64,000 bases of DNA, from NCBI GenBank assembly GCA_016802295.1, contig JAESIW010000020.1, forward strand, positions 399,640 to 463,639, given 5' to 3'. Made by a program: the position numbers and the translations under genes. This document shows positions 1 through 12,595 of this stretch, one piece after another. This DNA comes from Brachionus rotundiformis. Taxonomy: Eukaryota > Rotifera > Eurotatoria > Ploima > Brachionidae. Under the pieces are notes generated by a model that saw only the letters and a program-made list of their open reading frames with translations, was not told the origin of the DNA and ran no database searches. Each line of letters starts with the position of its first letter. The stretch's first letter is position 1.

Positions 1-2430
1 TAGAAGCCTATGTTTTATATGGCCCATTGAAAACGCCGTATATCATTTAACCGATTTATGACAGATAATAAAAAACTATTTTTAAAAAATTATTTATTAA
101 ATCTTTTAATTCATCAATCTAGGAAATTCAATAACTAATTTTAAGTTTTGAATTACTTGAGGAAAAATTCCAATTATAAAATCTGAACTCTTAAAAAAAT
201 CGAATCTAACTCTAGATTTTAAATTACTAATTAATTGAAGATATTATTAAAATAGTTAAAATATATACTCGTTATGATTCAATAATTAGGCTAATTAATC
301 TCCTATTGGAGGCTCTAAGTGTAACTCAAGATTCCCAATGGGAATATTCCAGTGGTCCGGTGACATGATTTCAAAAATTCGATCTACTCAATTGCTCTTG
401 GACTCCTTGTCAGCTGAAAAATCACGCTCTCTTTATTTATCAATAATTACTATTTCTTAAGAAAAAATTTTAAAAATAAAACATAAATGATATGCATTTT
501 CCGCGATTGATTCATTGAGTCATTAAGTTCCAATAGAGTCTCTGAAAAATTGGTTTCGAATTTTAATCAAAAATGATTAAGTAATTTTAATTTCCGATTT
601 TGTCATAATTTTTTTGCAAAATAAATATTTTTATCACTGTTGTAGTAGTATGACATTATGATAAAAAAGCACTTGAAATAAACATTTTTTTTTATTTTTG
701 GACTCGAATTACAAACAATAATTGCCAATAGAACAAAATTAAATACAAATTATTCACTTTTTATTAATTTTTATTATTTTAAATTTGCAAAATAGATAAT
801 TTTTTCTTCAAATACTCTTGCTAGATTAAAATAAAATAAAAAACTGATTAATATATTTTCTAAATATCAGCATGAATTATCATTTTGGGTATTTTGGCGG
901 ATCTGTATTTTAGAAAAATTATTTTGAACAACATGAAAAATATTCAAAAAATAATAATCTCTACTTTATTGATAGAATAAAAATAAAGATAACTCATTAA
1001 TATTTATAAAGCCTGTAATGTAGTGTTTTTGGAATTTATATCTAATTGTAAAGATATAGACTGTTTTTAAAAGCAATCAGTGATGCTTAATTAATGAGAA
1101 TTTTGTTAAAAATAGACCAGTGTTTTTTTAACCCTTAAATTAAATAAATAAAATTACTAGCTTCTAAATTATGTCATTAGAGACAATTTAAAAAATACGG
1201 AAATTTTTACTTTTATCAAAATAATTAATCTAATTGTATAAATAATGCTCCCACTCATTTACTCATTTTACTTTAATCAAAAAACTCATGGATCACCAAA
1301 GTTAATTGTTTATTCTTAATTAATTTAAAAGAAAAAAACATTTCTTTATTTAAAAAATTGCTTAACCTTGCTCCTATTTTGCCAAAGTACCAATTGAACA
1401 TTTTTAGACAAAAAAAGAATCTTTTAATTTCTGATATTTTCATTGCTTCTTTATGGCTGTTTGCTCCAAGCTTTTCTTCAAACTACAATAACATCTAAGA
1501 GACTAATCAATACTTTTTAATTATGTAACCTATTAAAATGCAGATAACTAAGAGCTTTAATTTGAATTTAAATTAAAAGTCACTCTTAACTTAGGAAATT
1601 TTTATCCCTAATGAAATCTTTTCCCTTTAAAAAAAAACATACTTTTGGCCAAAGAGTGATAAGGTTCAGCCAAACCATTTCAATTGGTAATTATGACTGA
1701 GAATGCTTACTAGAAAATCGATTTTTGAATAAAAAATTATTAGTAAAAGATATAAATACATTGTAGAAATAAAACATAGTTGAATAATGCCTTGAGGAAT
1801 TAAGAGGACTTTTTAATTATTTTTTCACTATGCGGTAATTTAGGGAAGAATTAACGGGCCTTTATTTCAATTATGCACTAAGTTTGTGATAACTTGGGCT
1901 GAGCAACAATTGGATTTTAATTAAACAATCAATCGATTTATTAAAATGCAAATAAACTATTGAAAAAGTTTTATTAAATGAATAAGTTTTTGTTCGCAAG
2001 TTTTTTTTAGGCGACATTTGAGTGATATGTCTTGAGATTTAGAGTTTTAAATAGATAAAATAGAAGCTAGAGAAATAAATTTGGGCTAAATTAACATGAT
2101 TTATTGATTTATGCTGCAATTAGAATTTTAATAAAGATGATATGAAGCATAGCTTCCGATGAAAAATGACAATAATTCAGAGTTAATAACTTTTGATATT
2201 TTCCTTTAAGACAAATTTTTTGTAAATAATAAAATTTGACAAAGAATTTCTAATTTGGAATATGATCTTAAATTGTATTGTAGTCTAATCGTATATAAAA
2301 AATTTGGTACAGTTTTCAATTTCAAGGTTAATCAACAGGATAGTGCACTTTTCATGAGGATCGATTAGTGCTTTATTCATTTAAATAGTATAAAATAATT
2401 TTACAGATTAAAAAAAAAATTAAGTCGCTT
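1..2430. other. AT-rich intergenic, no gene seen
   Basis: No convincing open frame, conserved domain or inverted repeat is visible. The stretch is dominated by A/T runs and short stops in all frames. A slightly GC-richer patch near 300-420 could be an exon or an old repeat, but I cannot assign it. Confidence 0.5.
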
Positions 2431-2559
2431 AGTTAAGACATTTGAAGATCAAGTCTGATTCATCGTTTGAACAAGTATCAGACTTGAAGTATTGAGCCTA
2501 GAAGATCGTAGAATAAGAGGGGATCTTATTTAAATGTTCAAGATAGTCAACCGTCATGA

Positions 2560-2760
2560 GAGGATTAACCTAATGAAAGGTGTGAATCTGGAATTAAGAA
2601 GACTTAATTTGCAAACAAGCTACATCAAGATATAACTTTCTGACCAATAGAGTGGTTTCAACGTGGAACGCTTTACTGGAAAGTGTTGTTAACTCAGAGA
2701 CAGTTAACAGTTTTATAGCGGGTATCGACAGAGAAGTGTCAGAAAAGTCTCACAACTAAT
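2560..2760 (+). pseudogene. LINE 3' end remnant (RT C-terminus)
   Basis: Translation of the plus strand near 2640-2740 gives the typical tail of a non-LTR retrotransposon polyprotein: an asparagine-arginine-valine-valine stretch, then W-N-x-L and a serine-valine-asparagine-x-F motif. A preceding segment (ELRRLNLQTSYIK) is in another frame, so at least one frameshift separates them. The family signature is the C-terminal motif found in many CR1/jockey-like and RTE-like elements. The rest of the element is not recognisable upstream, so this is a truncated dead copy. Confidence 0.6.
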
Positions 2761-2998
2761 ACTATTAGTAGTGTGCATTCAGATATCTTATATCAGTTTC
2801 TCCATTCCTGTAAATTTCCTATTATAGCATAATGTGCTATCATAGGTGACCTCCTTGTAGGTCGAATAACAAAAATAGTGTAATTGTGATTACTCAAAAA
2901 GAAGAAATCTGTTTGTATTACCAAGTTATTCTTTATTTGAATAATTTATTTACAAAAAATGTGCCTTGTTAAAAAAAATCATGATTCACATCTTTATT

Positions 2999-4175
2999 TT
3001 ATTCTTTTTTTAAAAAATAATTCAGGAAAAGTTTTTCCAAGGCAGTTCCGAGTGGCGGAGCCTTCTTTTCAACCCACATGTCTGAAATATGATTAAAAAA
3101 ATTTGTCTTAGTTAGATTTGTACAATAAAAGTAGAAAATATATTATATGATTCATATCTAATGTAATGTATTTTTCATATGTCCAAAATCAGAAATGGTC
3201 AAGTGTTAATTATTAAACTGTTCTTTTTTGTACACTTTCAATGTTTTTGATATTTTTTCTAAGAGCCTTTCATTCATTTCAGACACTGCCTAGCATTCAC
3301 CTTAGTACACCAGTGTAGCTGTATATCGTGATTTCTGTTTCTTAGCTGGAGCATATTGATTTCGGGAGTGTCTGAATTAGAAAACATTGTAATTTTTAAA
3401 TAATTTTCTGTATTTAAAACCCTTGTTAAAAAATTATCTTCCAAAAGCTACAAAAAAAAAGTAATTAATTCTTTGTCATTAAATTAAATTGAACCATTTA
3501 CTCTGTCAAATTTTTACAAATGCATGTAACCAATTAGAACATCAAAAGCGATTTAATTATTTACTTTTGATATACTGGATTCACTTTCAGCGATGTGACA
3601 AAGAACATTACTGTGCTCATTTGACGCTTTAGTAAACGGATTTAGTATTATATTGAGTAAGGACATTTGAGCCTGAAAATCGAAATTTGATATTTGATTT
3701 TTTTTAAAAAACCAATATGATATTTGAATTCTCCGTCCTAAAATACACTTGAGTGCACTATGCCTCCTTTTTTCATCACTGCTATCGCTTTAATTCCACA
3801 ACCAATAATTTTTTCTGCAAGAGTTCTGTCGAGTTTTGTTTTTTTTTTGGATTTCTAAAATAGAGTATAATTTATTTCTTTCATAGAGTATTTGTTCATT
3901 TTAAGCTTTAATATTAAAATTTTGATACTTTGAATCTAAGTTTTTTTTTATTTTAAAATTTTTATGCATATATAGAGATGAAAATGTGCTAAATTTTGAC
4001 GCGTTTTGAAGTGAGACGCGATCAATAATTTGATGCAGTGGAAAAATCTTTTGAATATAAACTCTTGTTTTGGTAAATAAAAAAGACCCACATTCTTACA
4101 TTCTTTTTCAATTTCTAACATCGTCAGTCTGAAAAATCTTCTGGCATATTGTTGCCAATAAAAATCATTGAGCAT
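2999..4175 (-). CDS. Unidentified multi-exon gene (partial model)
   Basis: I do not recognise this protein. Reading the minus strand, at least four segments can be joined through plausible GT-AG introns. The first frame runs from 4175 down to about 3950 (opening MLNDFYWQQYARRFF). A second exon starts near 3860 (KLDRTLAEKIIGCGIKAIA) and its donor lies just before an in-frame stop. A third lies at about 3665-3560 (opening AQMSLLNIILNPF). A fourth lies at about 3370-3310 (TPEINMLQLRNRNHDIQLHW). The last runs from 3081 to a stop at 2999-3001 (MWVEKKAPPLGTALEKLF). The phases I tried for the last four are compatible with one continuous frame, which supports a real gene. The join between the first and second segments is not solved. 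No membrane segment or catalytic motif stands out. Confidence 0.4.
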
Positions 4176-4410
4176 TGAACTTGCTTATGCTTATACATCT
4201 GTAGATATCCGACACTATATCTGGATACCAGGCCAATAAGTAGAATCATTTTAATAAATGATATTTATTGTAAATTAGATAGACATTTTTGAATTTTTTT
4301 AAAATTAAAAACAAAATTTTCATTCGTAAATGCATACAAGGCAGGCTAAAATTATTATTTTTTATTTACTTACAACAATCATAAATAGACTTAATTTAAT
4401 TAAAAAAAAA

Positions 4411-5799
4411 TTAGTTAATATTGTTCACAATAATAACTTTAGTATCATCATCTTCATCATCAAAATTGGTTGACCTATCAATAAAATAATCTCTATTAAT
4501 TGAATATCTCCTGCTAGTAGTTGGCTCGTTTGAATTCCAGCTGGCGTCCCAATTGCCAGACTCATGGCTTCGGAAGCTGCTGTACTGCTTGGCCGATGTC
4601 GAGGAATTAAAGCTCGATGAGTTGATTAAATATTGACTGGTGAGCATAAACTCCTTGCGAAAGAACTTTCGCAGGAAAATGAAATAAACCAGCGGAGCAT
4701 AGAGCGTAAAATAGATAAAAGTGGTCAAATTTAAAATGCACAATCCATCAACATTATCTCCTATGTTCAGGTACACCAAGAGCGAGCCAATGGACTGAAA
4801 TAGGCATATTATTCCCAGAATCAGGCAGTACAGATAAAAAGAACGATTCACTTGAAAAATTATCAAAAAATTTACTAATAAAATTTAAAACCAGTTTAAT
4901 TTTACTTGGCAATGGAAATCTTTCTTTTAACTTTGTATAAGGAAGTAAATAGATTACAAAATAAATCTTAAAATTAGAAAAATTATCTTTGTTTGTTAAA
5001 TATTTTAAATTAAGAAATTATTTTTACAATTGTAAATACAGTGCTAGAAAAAAACCAGAATATCATTCCACCAAGACCGAAGAGGTCGTAGTAATGTGAC
5101 GTTTTGTCAACCACTACATAGTGTTTATCCGGAAACAAAAATTCCAAACAAGCCTTCAAAAGTTAATAAAAAATTTTATCTCATTTAATTACTTTTTTTT
5201 TCGTATTTACCTGAATTGAAATATACAGCAGAGAAATTGGCATGGTCAGTGATATTATTCTGAAAATACTCTTGTGGCTTTCGAGTCTGGCAAAAAAGAT
5301 GCCAAAAAACACCACTGATAGTTCTGTGCCCAGCTGACTAAATCTGATTATCAACCACGATATCTTTAACCAAAGTATAAAAATTTAAATAGTTTAATTA
5401 AAAAAATTTCACTTGCCTTATTAACAATTTGTCCATTCAAAGTATCTGGTTTAATGAATATACTTATTAAACACCGACCAATGGACAATATTGACATTGC
5501 CAATATCTGGTTGGAATTTTTATTTTTAATTTTAATAAAATTATAATTATTTTTACCAAATGATAGAAAACTTTTATTATGGGAAAATTTAATTTTTTTA
5601 ATTTTTGATTCATTTGGATTCGTTTGGCAAGCAGAAATATGGTAAACATGACATTGGGCACCAGGAGCAAGACATCCCATAGCAAAAGTCTTGGTTTAAA
5701 GAGTAAATAAGCAGAAAACTCGCAATTTTTTGTTACCCTTCGGCCACTGTGTAGGTCTGAATTCGTAGACAGAATGGAACAAAGTCTGCTGGATACCAT
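4411..5799 (-). CDS. TPRA1: TPRA1-like seven-transmembrane protein
   Basis: This is a transmembrane protein adipocyte-associated 1 (TPRA1/TPRA40) homologue, an orphan seven-helix membrane protein family. Exons on the minus strand: 5799-5557, 5506-5417, 5363-5211, 5153-5028, 4966-4906 and 4850-4411. Introns are about 50-60 bp. Recognisable family blocks are LLLWDVLLLVPNVMF (first helix), ELSVVFFGIFFARLES in the 5363-5211 exon, GLGGMIFWFFSS in the 5153-5028 exon, and NRSFYLYC followed by GLCILNLTTFIYFTLYAPLVY at the end. The cytoplasmic tail is serine-rich and ends in an acidic DDEDDDTK stretch. The intron after 5417 appears to use a GC donor (AAG/GCAAGT). The start is uncertain: methionine at 5799 is the first in this frame, but a short upstream coding exon cannot be excluded. 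It shares a 350-bp divergent upstream region with the TSEN54 gene. Confidence 0.85.
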
Positions 5800-6152
5800 G
5801 ATCCATTATCTGGAGGATCAGTCCTAAAATTTGAATTGTTCATTATCTAAAGTGAGAAATGAGTAATTTTCAAGATTTTTAGATCACCTGATAGGCGTTT
5901 ACTAAAGCTAAAAAATAAAAATAATTCAAATTATGAAATTCTTATTCAAAATAAACTTTTATTTAACATAAATATTAACTAAATGCAAATTTAATTTCAT
6001 AAAAACTAATGACAAGCAGCATGTGCTCGAGGTCTATGTGACTCTAGAATCTCATTTTGTTAATTAATTTTCATTATATTTAATTAAAACCAGAAATCTT
6101 GGAACCAAAAACCAAGCGCCTGTAAATACCTAAAAGCTGACTTAACCAACTC
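5800..6152. promoter_or_regulatory. Shared divergent promoter region
   Basis: A 353-bp gap lies between the start of the minus-strand TPRA1-like gene and the plus-strand TSEN54-like gene. The head-to-head arrangement implies promoter elements for both. No specific motif such as a clear TATA box can be assigned in this AT-rich sequence. Confidence 0.35.
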
Positions 6153-6993
6153 ATGGACAGTGAGATAAAACCAAATATTCAGTTGGCAAAAAATTTATCC
6201 ACTGGAATTTGGCTATCGGAATGCAACCGGGTTCGATTGACCAAAATTAAGGGAAAATTTATCCACTCAATGGGCTATGTGGAAAATAAATGTGACTTTC
6301 TTTATCCAGAAGAAGCACTTTATTTACTTGAAACTGTAATAAATAAAAACAAAATTATTTTTATTTTGTTGAGATTATTTTTTTTTATAGTCAAATATTC
6401 TTATCTATTTTGAAGACGAAAAAGATCAGGTACTTATGAGTGTTCAGCAATGTTTTGAGTTATTTTTCAAAAGTGATGAGATAAGTCTGAATGATTATAA
6501 GGTGTATAAATCTCTAATTAGGCACGGGTATATTGTGAGACGTGCCAAAAGAGAAGTTGTTGGTGAGTGGAAGAAGGAAAAAAGTGAGACATTGGTTGCG
6601 AGTAGTGGTCCTGTGGTAAAAAAACAAGATCATGGTCTGTTAAGCAAGTCCGAGATTTTCCAAAAGCTAGATAGTCTTATTTCTAGTATATCCGAAGGAC
6701 AGCTATGTGAAAAATTGAGAGACAAGATAAAGACAAGCAGTTTTCGTTATTTTTTCGAAGTTTATCATCCTAATAAATCCTTCAAAAAGTCTGGGCCTCA
6801 TCTAAAGCCTTCGTACAGGATTGTCACTCGAAAAAGTGCAAATTATGACCAATTAACTTTGCCAAGTTTAAATGATCTGGTTCAACTGAGTCAAAATGAT
6901 GAGGTCATGCGACTATTTGCATTTGTAAATGACTCAAATGATGTTATGTTTTATTCATTTAACCAAAATTTTAATTTGCCCTTTGTTGTATAA
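6153..6993 (+). CDS. TSEN54: tRNA-splicing endonuclease subunit Sen54
   Basis: Structural subunit of the tRNA-splicing endonuclease that removes introns from nuclear pre-tRNAs. There are two exons, 6153-6335 and 6391-6993, with a 55-bp GT-AG intron. Joining them restores a 261-residue protein. The Sen54 N-terminal domain is clear: the block opening IWLSECNRVRLTKIKGKFIHSMG leads into the FLYPEEALYLLE motif, then across the intron into SVQQCFELFF, and YKVYKSLIRHGYIVRR, which matches the family's conserved L-x-R-x-G-Y-x-V-x-R motif. The C-terminal part contains FRYFFEVYHPNKSFKKSGP, matching the later half of the family domain. It is about half the length of the human protein because the long acidic middle linker is missing. 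The start at 6153 is the first methionine. Confidence 0.85.
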
Positions 6994-7249
6994 ATAAATT
7001 TTTTAAAAATTTCAAAATTAAGACAAAATAGTCATAGGAAAATAAAAAAAATAATTCAGCCTTATCTTCTAGTATTTTTTGATTTAGTCTTTTAATGATG
7101 TTTTTAAATAAATCGTTTTAAACAAATGATTATTAATTATAAAATAATTAATAAAAGTATTTTTTATTTATTCATTTGATAAATCCATATTTGATACCAA
7201 CAAAGTAGTTGCTTCTAAATTTTTTGCTTTAAAATTTGGTTCTTATATT

Positions 7250-8628
7250 TAACAGGTTCAAACTATCTTATTAGGAACCCTTTAAGATCTTAAATAGGAT
7301 ACTTTAAGATTCCCGATTGAATTTATGTAAGAAAATTTTGATAATGTCTTGATAATATCTTACTAAGGAATCTTAAGGATAAAAAGTTAAACCACTAATT
7401 CAAGATTTTGTAAGATTGATCAAATATTCTTTATTCTTTATATTTTAAATAAGATTCCAATAAGATTTTAAATGATCTATAAGGATAAAATCCTGAATTT
7501 TATTAAATATTACTATTTTTTATAAAATTATAAATAAAATGGATCGAAAATGACTCCGACAAATAGTACCAAATCCAAGTCATCAAAAGTCACAAGTACA
7601 AGGTATTTCTTTATTTAAAAATAATATTAATTAAATATTAATTTGTTTTTTAATATTCATTTTAAGGTGGTGCCGCTGCCAAGCCGGTTCTTGACAAGCC
7701 AGCAGCTTTGAGATCGAATAAGAACATTTCTAATATTCAACCATCATCTGAAAATTTTATTTTTTTAACTTAATTTTAAAATTTTAATTTAATTTTTTTT
7801 TTAAATTAAAGGAATCATACGGCGTTTTGAACGAATTGTGTAAGAAGATTGACTCAGTCAAATTAGTAGTTGAAGGCTTTCAGGCACCTATAGGCAGGAT
7901 TCAAGGTCAAGTTAATATATAATCTGAACGGCAAGTCGAAATAATAGAAAAAATAGACCGCAATTTTGGTCATGTAATGGATAGACTTGATGTGTTAGAA
8001 AGACAGCCACTTAAAGAAGCTCAGAACTGCGGAAGCTTTTGTTGATAATTGGGAGAGCGTTGTCAAGTCACTTCGTCAGAAGTGTCTTGATACCAAGAAA
8101 TATCGTATTGAAAGTAAGAGGTTATTCAAAAAAATTCTTGAAACATTTTTTTAAAGACACAGATGAAGCTGACGGCAACTTGGATGACTAGGAGCCTGCC
8201 TCGAATGAAGACCCTCAAGAGAATAAACATTTAAAAAAAAAATTGTTTTATTTATTAAATCCTGTCTAGTTCCTAATACCCGTAAATTATATTGATTTTA
8301 TATTTTAATATGAAATTTAATTCCTATGAAATCCTATTAAATAATCATTAAAAACTGAATAACTCTTAACTTAGTCCAAAAAAGATATATAAGGATCCTA
8401 ATATGATCCTTAATTTTCTTAATTTTTCTTGAAAATTAAAAATATTGATTTTTTAAAGATCTTAATAAGATCCTATGAAATCCTAATAAATTTGGGAACT
8501 TAAAAGAATTTCTGTTAGGATCCTATACGTAGCTGGTTAGGAAAATTGTCCAGAAAAGCCCCGGAATCCACTCACGAATCCTGATAAGATGATGCTAATT
8601 AAGATCTAGACGGGAATTGGTTTCTGGG
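7250..8628 (+). mobile_element. Decayed EnSpm-like element with BEN pseudogene
   Basis: The segment is bounded by clusters of short AAGATC/AGGATC-type repeats (7270-7500 and 8270-8610) like those at both ends of the fuller element at 9087-14276. Its right end (GGAATTGGTTTCTGGGTT, finishing near 8628) matches the right end of that element. Between them, 7555-8220 reads as an intron-split BEN-domain gene homologous to the one at 12596-13770; the AFVDNWESVVKSLRQKC block near 8035-8090 is almost the same. In-frame stops and frameshifts show the gene is dead. No transposase is present, so this is an internally deleted, non-autonomous or relic copy. The exact left end is not visible. Confidence 0.6.
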
Positions 8629-9086
8629 TTAAACTAAATTCTTAAATAATTTAATTTTTCATTCCTTTATGAGCTTTTTTTAAGAAGAATTAATTATTTT
8701 TCCAACTATGATCTATTAAAATACAAATAAAATACAAATAAAAACAACACAATAAAAAACGTAGAACAACATGTTTAGATGAATACCTGCAAACACTCTT
8801 CTAATAATAAAAAAAACTTTAAAATGATAACCACTTAAACTTCCTTAGTCTTCCTTAGTTGCTCAATTTTTGGTGATGGTTTTGCTATCACCAAACATTG
8901 AGCATATATTGGTATCTATTTAGTGACCATTCAATATCGACCATTATAACATGCTTCTCTGCTTATTGTCTTAATTAATTCAATGATCTTTAGGCTTATT
9001 TTACTTGTTATTTCATTAAAATTTATATTTAAATTAAAGACTCGATACATATAACTTTTAAATAGACCCTATGATTTAAAATTGAA
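8629..9086. other. Intergenic spacer between two related transposons
   Basis: AT-rich sequence with no open frame or repeat motif of the flanking EnSpm-like elements. It contains one short imperfect foldback around 8860-8900 (TTTTTGGTGATGGTTTTGC, with ATCACCAAA following). Confidence 0.4.
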
Positions 9087-9623
9087 TACCCAGGAACGAA
9101 TTCCTATTTAGGATCTTGTAAGATTCCTTAGGGTTTTATAAGAAGTAAGATCCTGATCAGATCATTAAAGTTTCTTTTAAAGATTCCTATCGTTTAAGAT
9201 TTTTTAGGAGTTTTTTCCAAGAATCTTATCAAGATTTTTAAGGAGTCCTAACAGACTTTTTTACTCAAGATTCGATTAAGGAAATTATTTGGATTCTTAA
9301 ATAAAATCTTATTTAAGATCTTGATTTGAAGAATTTATAAGAACCTTTAAAGATCATAAATAAGATTTCATTTAAGAATCTTTTATTAAGATTAATATAG
9401 GATTCTTGATAGGAGTCTTAACAGAAAAGTCTTAATTAGTCTTAAATTAGGATTTCTACAAGATAATGTAAGATAATAGGAATATACCTAGCTTTTCTTA
9501 AAAAATCTTTTTTAAAGGATCCTAATAGGATCTTAAAGGATAAAATTAGAATTTTTATTTGTTAAAACAATATATTTTTGTTATGATTTTATTTAATTTT
9601 AAGTAAATTTTAATTTGCAAATA

Positions 9624-12395
9624 TTAATCGTGTTCGTTTTCATTTAAATATTCACATACAAAAATAAATTCATTATCAACATTATAAATTATGCATTTCT
9701 CTTTAATATTGTGACTATTTATAATAATTAAATTATTTGTTTTCTTACAACAATAAAAAATATCACAAAAAAAATCTTCTTCTTTCAAATAATTAAGTTC
9801 TTTTGGAACTCTGATCTTATTAGAAGACATCAGGTCCTTTGTTATTATTTCATATGGACTAACAGCTATATAGAAGTAATTTTCTATTTCAATAAAGTAT
9901 TTAATTTCACCAAAAAATAAATTGTTTTCAACACTATATTTAATGATGCCACTTGATTTGTTTTTAGTGAGTTTTGAATATTCAATCGAAGTAAATATTT
10001 TGTTTTTAATTCTTAATCTATGTCCAATTGATAACATATTTTCATAACTTTCTATTTCAAACATTTGAAGCTCAAACGAATTTATTTTTCTTTGTATAAT
10101 TGGTTCCAAAAGTTCGTTATCACTTTGCAAAGTTTTGATATCAAAAAGCTCTTTAACAAATTCACTACTCTCTTCACTTAGATTAAAATCATCAATTTTA
10201 TTTATAATCTCAAAATGAAGCAACGAATCTAAAAAAATTAATATTTAATATATAAATAATTAACATTCTTTAGAATTGCTAACTTTTTAGAAATTGCGAG
10301 TCAAAACCTCGAGTGCCATTTAGACCTCTTCTATAAAATCCAAGACAGCTTTCAAGACTGAACATTGAATGGCCAATGAGTGAACCATGAAGTTTAACAT
10401 CATTTACCAAGTGTTTTGAAATACAATGAAAAGTAAAAGTTAAATTTTCTTGCCCATAATATTTGACATACCATTTTGAAAAAACTTTTAATAATTTTTC
10501 AGCTTTAGATAAACTGGATTCATCAACGCATTTGTGTAACAATTTGATAGCTGTAAGGAAATAATCTTAAAAATATTGTTTAAATTTTATTTTTGACACA
10601 ATTACCATAGATTAGACAAGCAATGTTCCAATAGAATTTCGGCTTCAGAATATTTCTCAATAATGGAAGACAAATATACAAAAAAAAAGTGCGATACTCA
10701 TTCGCTTTCCATGTTTTTACGTTTTTAAAGTCAAAATTTAATCTTTTAATGGTATGTGGAAATATAAACTTTTTTAATTCACTTTCTAATTTTTTTTTGA
10801 TGCTTTGTTTACCTTTTTATTAAAAGATTATAAAAATAATTGTGAAATTTTTAAAAATTAAAAAAACCTATATAAAAATCTTTTTTATGATTCGAACTAT
10901 CAAACCAGTTATTTAGAATTGATTTAAAAATGCCAAGACAAACTAGATGCATGTAATCGATAGGTATCGAATTTGGTAAACCCAGTTTTTTTGAAATTGT
11001 AATTTTTCCTTTTATACCGTTTTCAGGTAGCTTTTCTGTGCCAATCTGAGAGTCTAATTCAAATGTTTCTTTAGATCTCAGGGGATAATTGTTCTGAGAA
11101 TAAGTCATTTTTTTATAGCTGTTCTTATAGTCTCCTTAAATATTAGATATTAATTAAATGGTAAATTTACAAATTTTTTAATTTACCTGGATTTAAACAA
11201 TAGGCACAGCCATAGTAACCGTTAAATTGATTCATATTCAAGACCATTGATTTTGCTGGTGTATCGCAAAGTATTCCATATATTTTTATACTAAAATTGT
11301 ATTCTCTAAAATTTTTATTAAATTTTATTCCATTTCTGTTTATTGTCTCAATTTCTTCGATCAGGCTAGAAAACAAAATGTCTGATGTTGGTTTTTTTGA
11401 TCCAAACCAAATACCATAAACGAGTTTATTTTTTATTGAATCTCTAAGACTTAAAGGCAATTCACACAACCCAATAATAATTGGCCAAAAATGTTTTGAA
11501 TTAGACTTAGATACTGCTATACCGTCAGTATACACCATAATATTTAATTGGTTTGTTTTTTCACCATCAGAATAATGCTCACCATCAGTCAGGTCTTTAA
11601 AACATCGATTACTATTTCGAACAAAATTTTCAATTTTATTGATATTATTTCTGATTAGTCTTGTTAATCTAGATTGAATATCAAGATAAGTGAACGAATT
11701 ATTTTGCTTTATAAGCTTTTTGTTATTCGAACAATTATGGTTTTGGCATTTTTTATCAATGCTCAATTCGACTAAACAAGCATCACAAAATTTTTTTTCT
11801 TTAAATTGTTCAGTTTCACTGTTAACTAACTTGTTTAATTTATTGATTGTTTTAGGTAAATCATTCGAAATTGGAAGCAACATGCGTAATAGTTCGAGAA
11901 GTTTTTGTTGAGCAAAAGATGACAAGTCAAAACGATTAAAAAAACAAATAATTAAAAGTGACGCTTCTTTTGTGGACAATTCCGAACCAGAATAAAGCCT
12001 AGTTCAGTAATTTTTATTTAATTTTTTTTAAGATTCTATTTTAAAATCAAACCGTTTTTCTTCTACAGTAAAATCAAAACTTTCTTCAAAAGATGAGTTT
12101 TGAATTCTGTTTATCAATTCTTCTGTCAAATATTTTCTATTTGAATCAATTTCGTTTTGTTCATCAACCTGATTCTCAACAGAATTTTCGATTTGGACGG
12201 AAAAACTATTAATTTCGAGTTCAGTTTTATTACTCAATAGATTATTTGAATTTTTTTTTTTTTTTTCGTATTTGGATTTTCGTCTAAAATTTCATCAATA
12301 ACAGTCTTACGAGAAATTGAATTTTTTGAAATAAATAAGACATTTTCTTCGTCAGAACTAGTTTCAAAATTGAAAACTGTTTTTTTTCCAGTCAT
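9624..12395 (-). CDS. EnSpm/CACTA (tnp2-type) transposase
   Basis: Multi-exon transposase of the tnp2 family. Exons read on the minus strand: from the ATG at 12395, through 11979-11173, about 11145-10870, about 10820-10605, 10557-10280, and 10230-9624. Short introns restore the frame at each join, for example CLNPG to DYKNSYKKMTYSQ. Family motifs in order: MVYTDGIAVSKSNSKHFWP (first catalytic aspartate), GIWFGSKKP, GILCDTPAKSMVLNMNQFNG (second aspartate) with YGCAYC, then IDYMHLVCLGIFKSILNNW (the conserved histidine block), and a DUF4218-like C-terminal region (FSKWYVKYYG, FHCISKHL, GSLIGHSMFSLESCLGF). A run of 16 adenines near 12251-12266 puts the N-terminal segment out of frame by one base. 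This could be a real inactivating indel or a homopolymer sequencing error. It lies inside the element at 9087-14276. Confidence 0.8.
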
Positions 12396-12595
12396 TTTAA
12401 AATAGATTTGCAAAAAAAAATTTTTAATCCAATAATTAATCTAAAAAAAAAATAAACTTATCGGCTAAAAATAAAATTAATCTAATTATTCAATTATCTA
12501 ATTTAATCGCGACTCTTTTTAAAATTTTCTTCCAAATATAAATGCTATTTCTATATATTTTTTTTCAAGTTAAATTAAAAAAACAAAAAAAGAAA

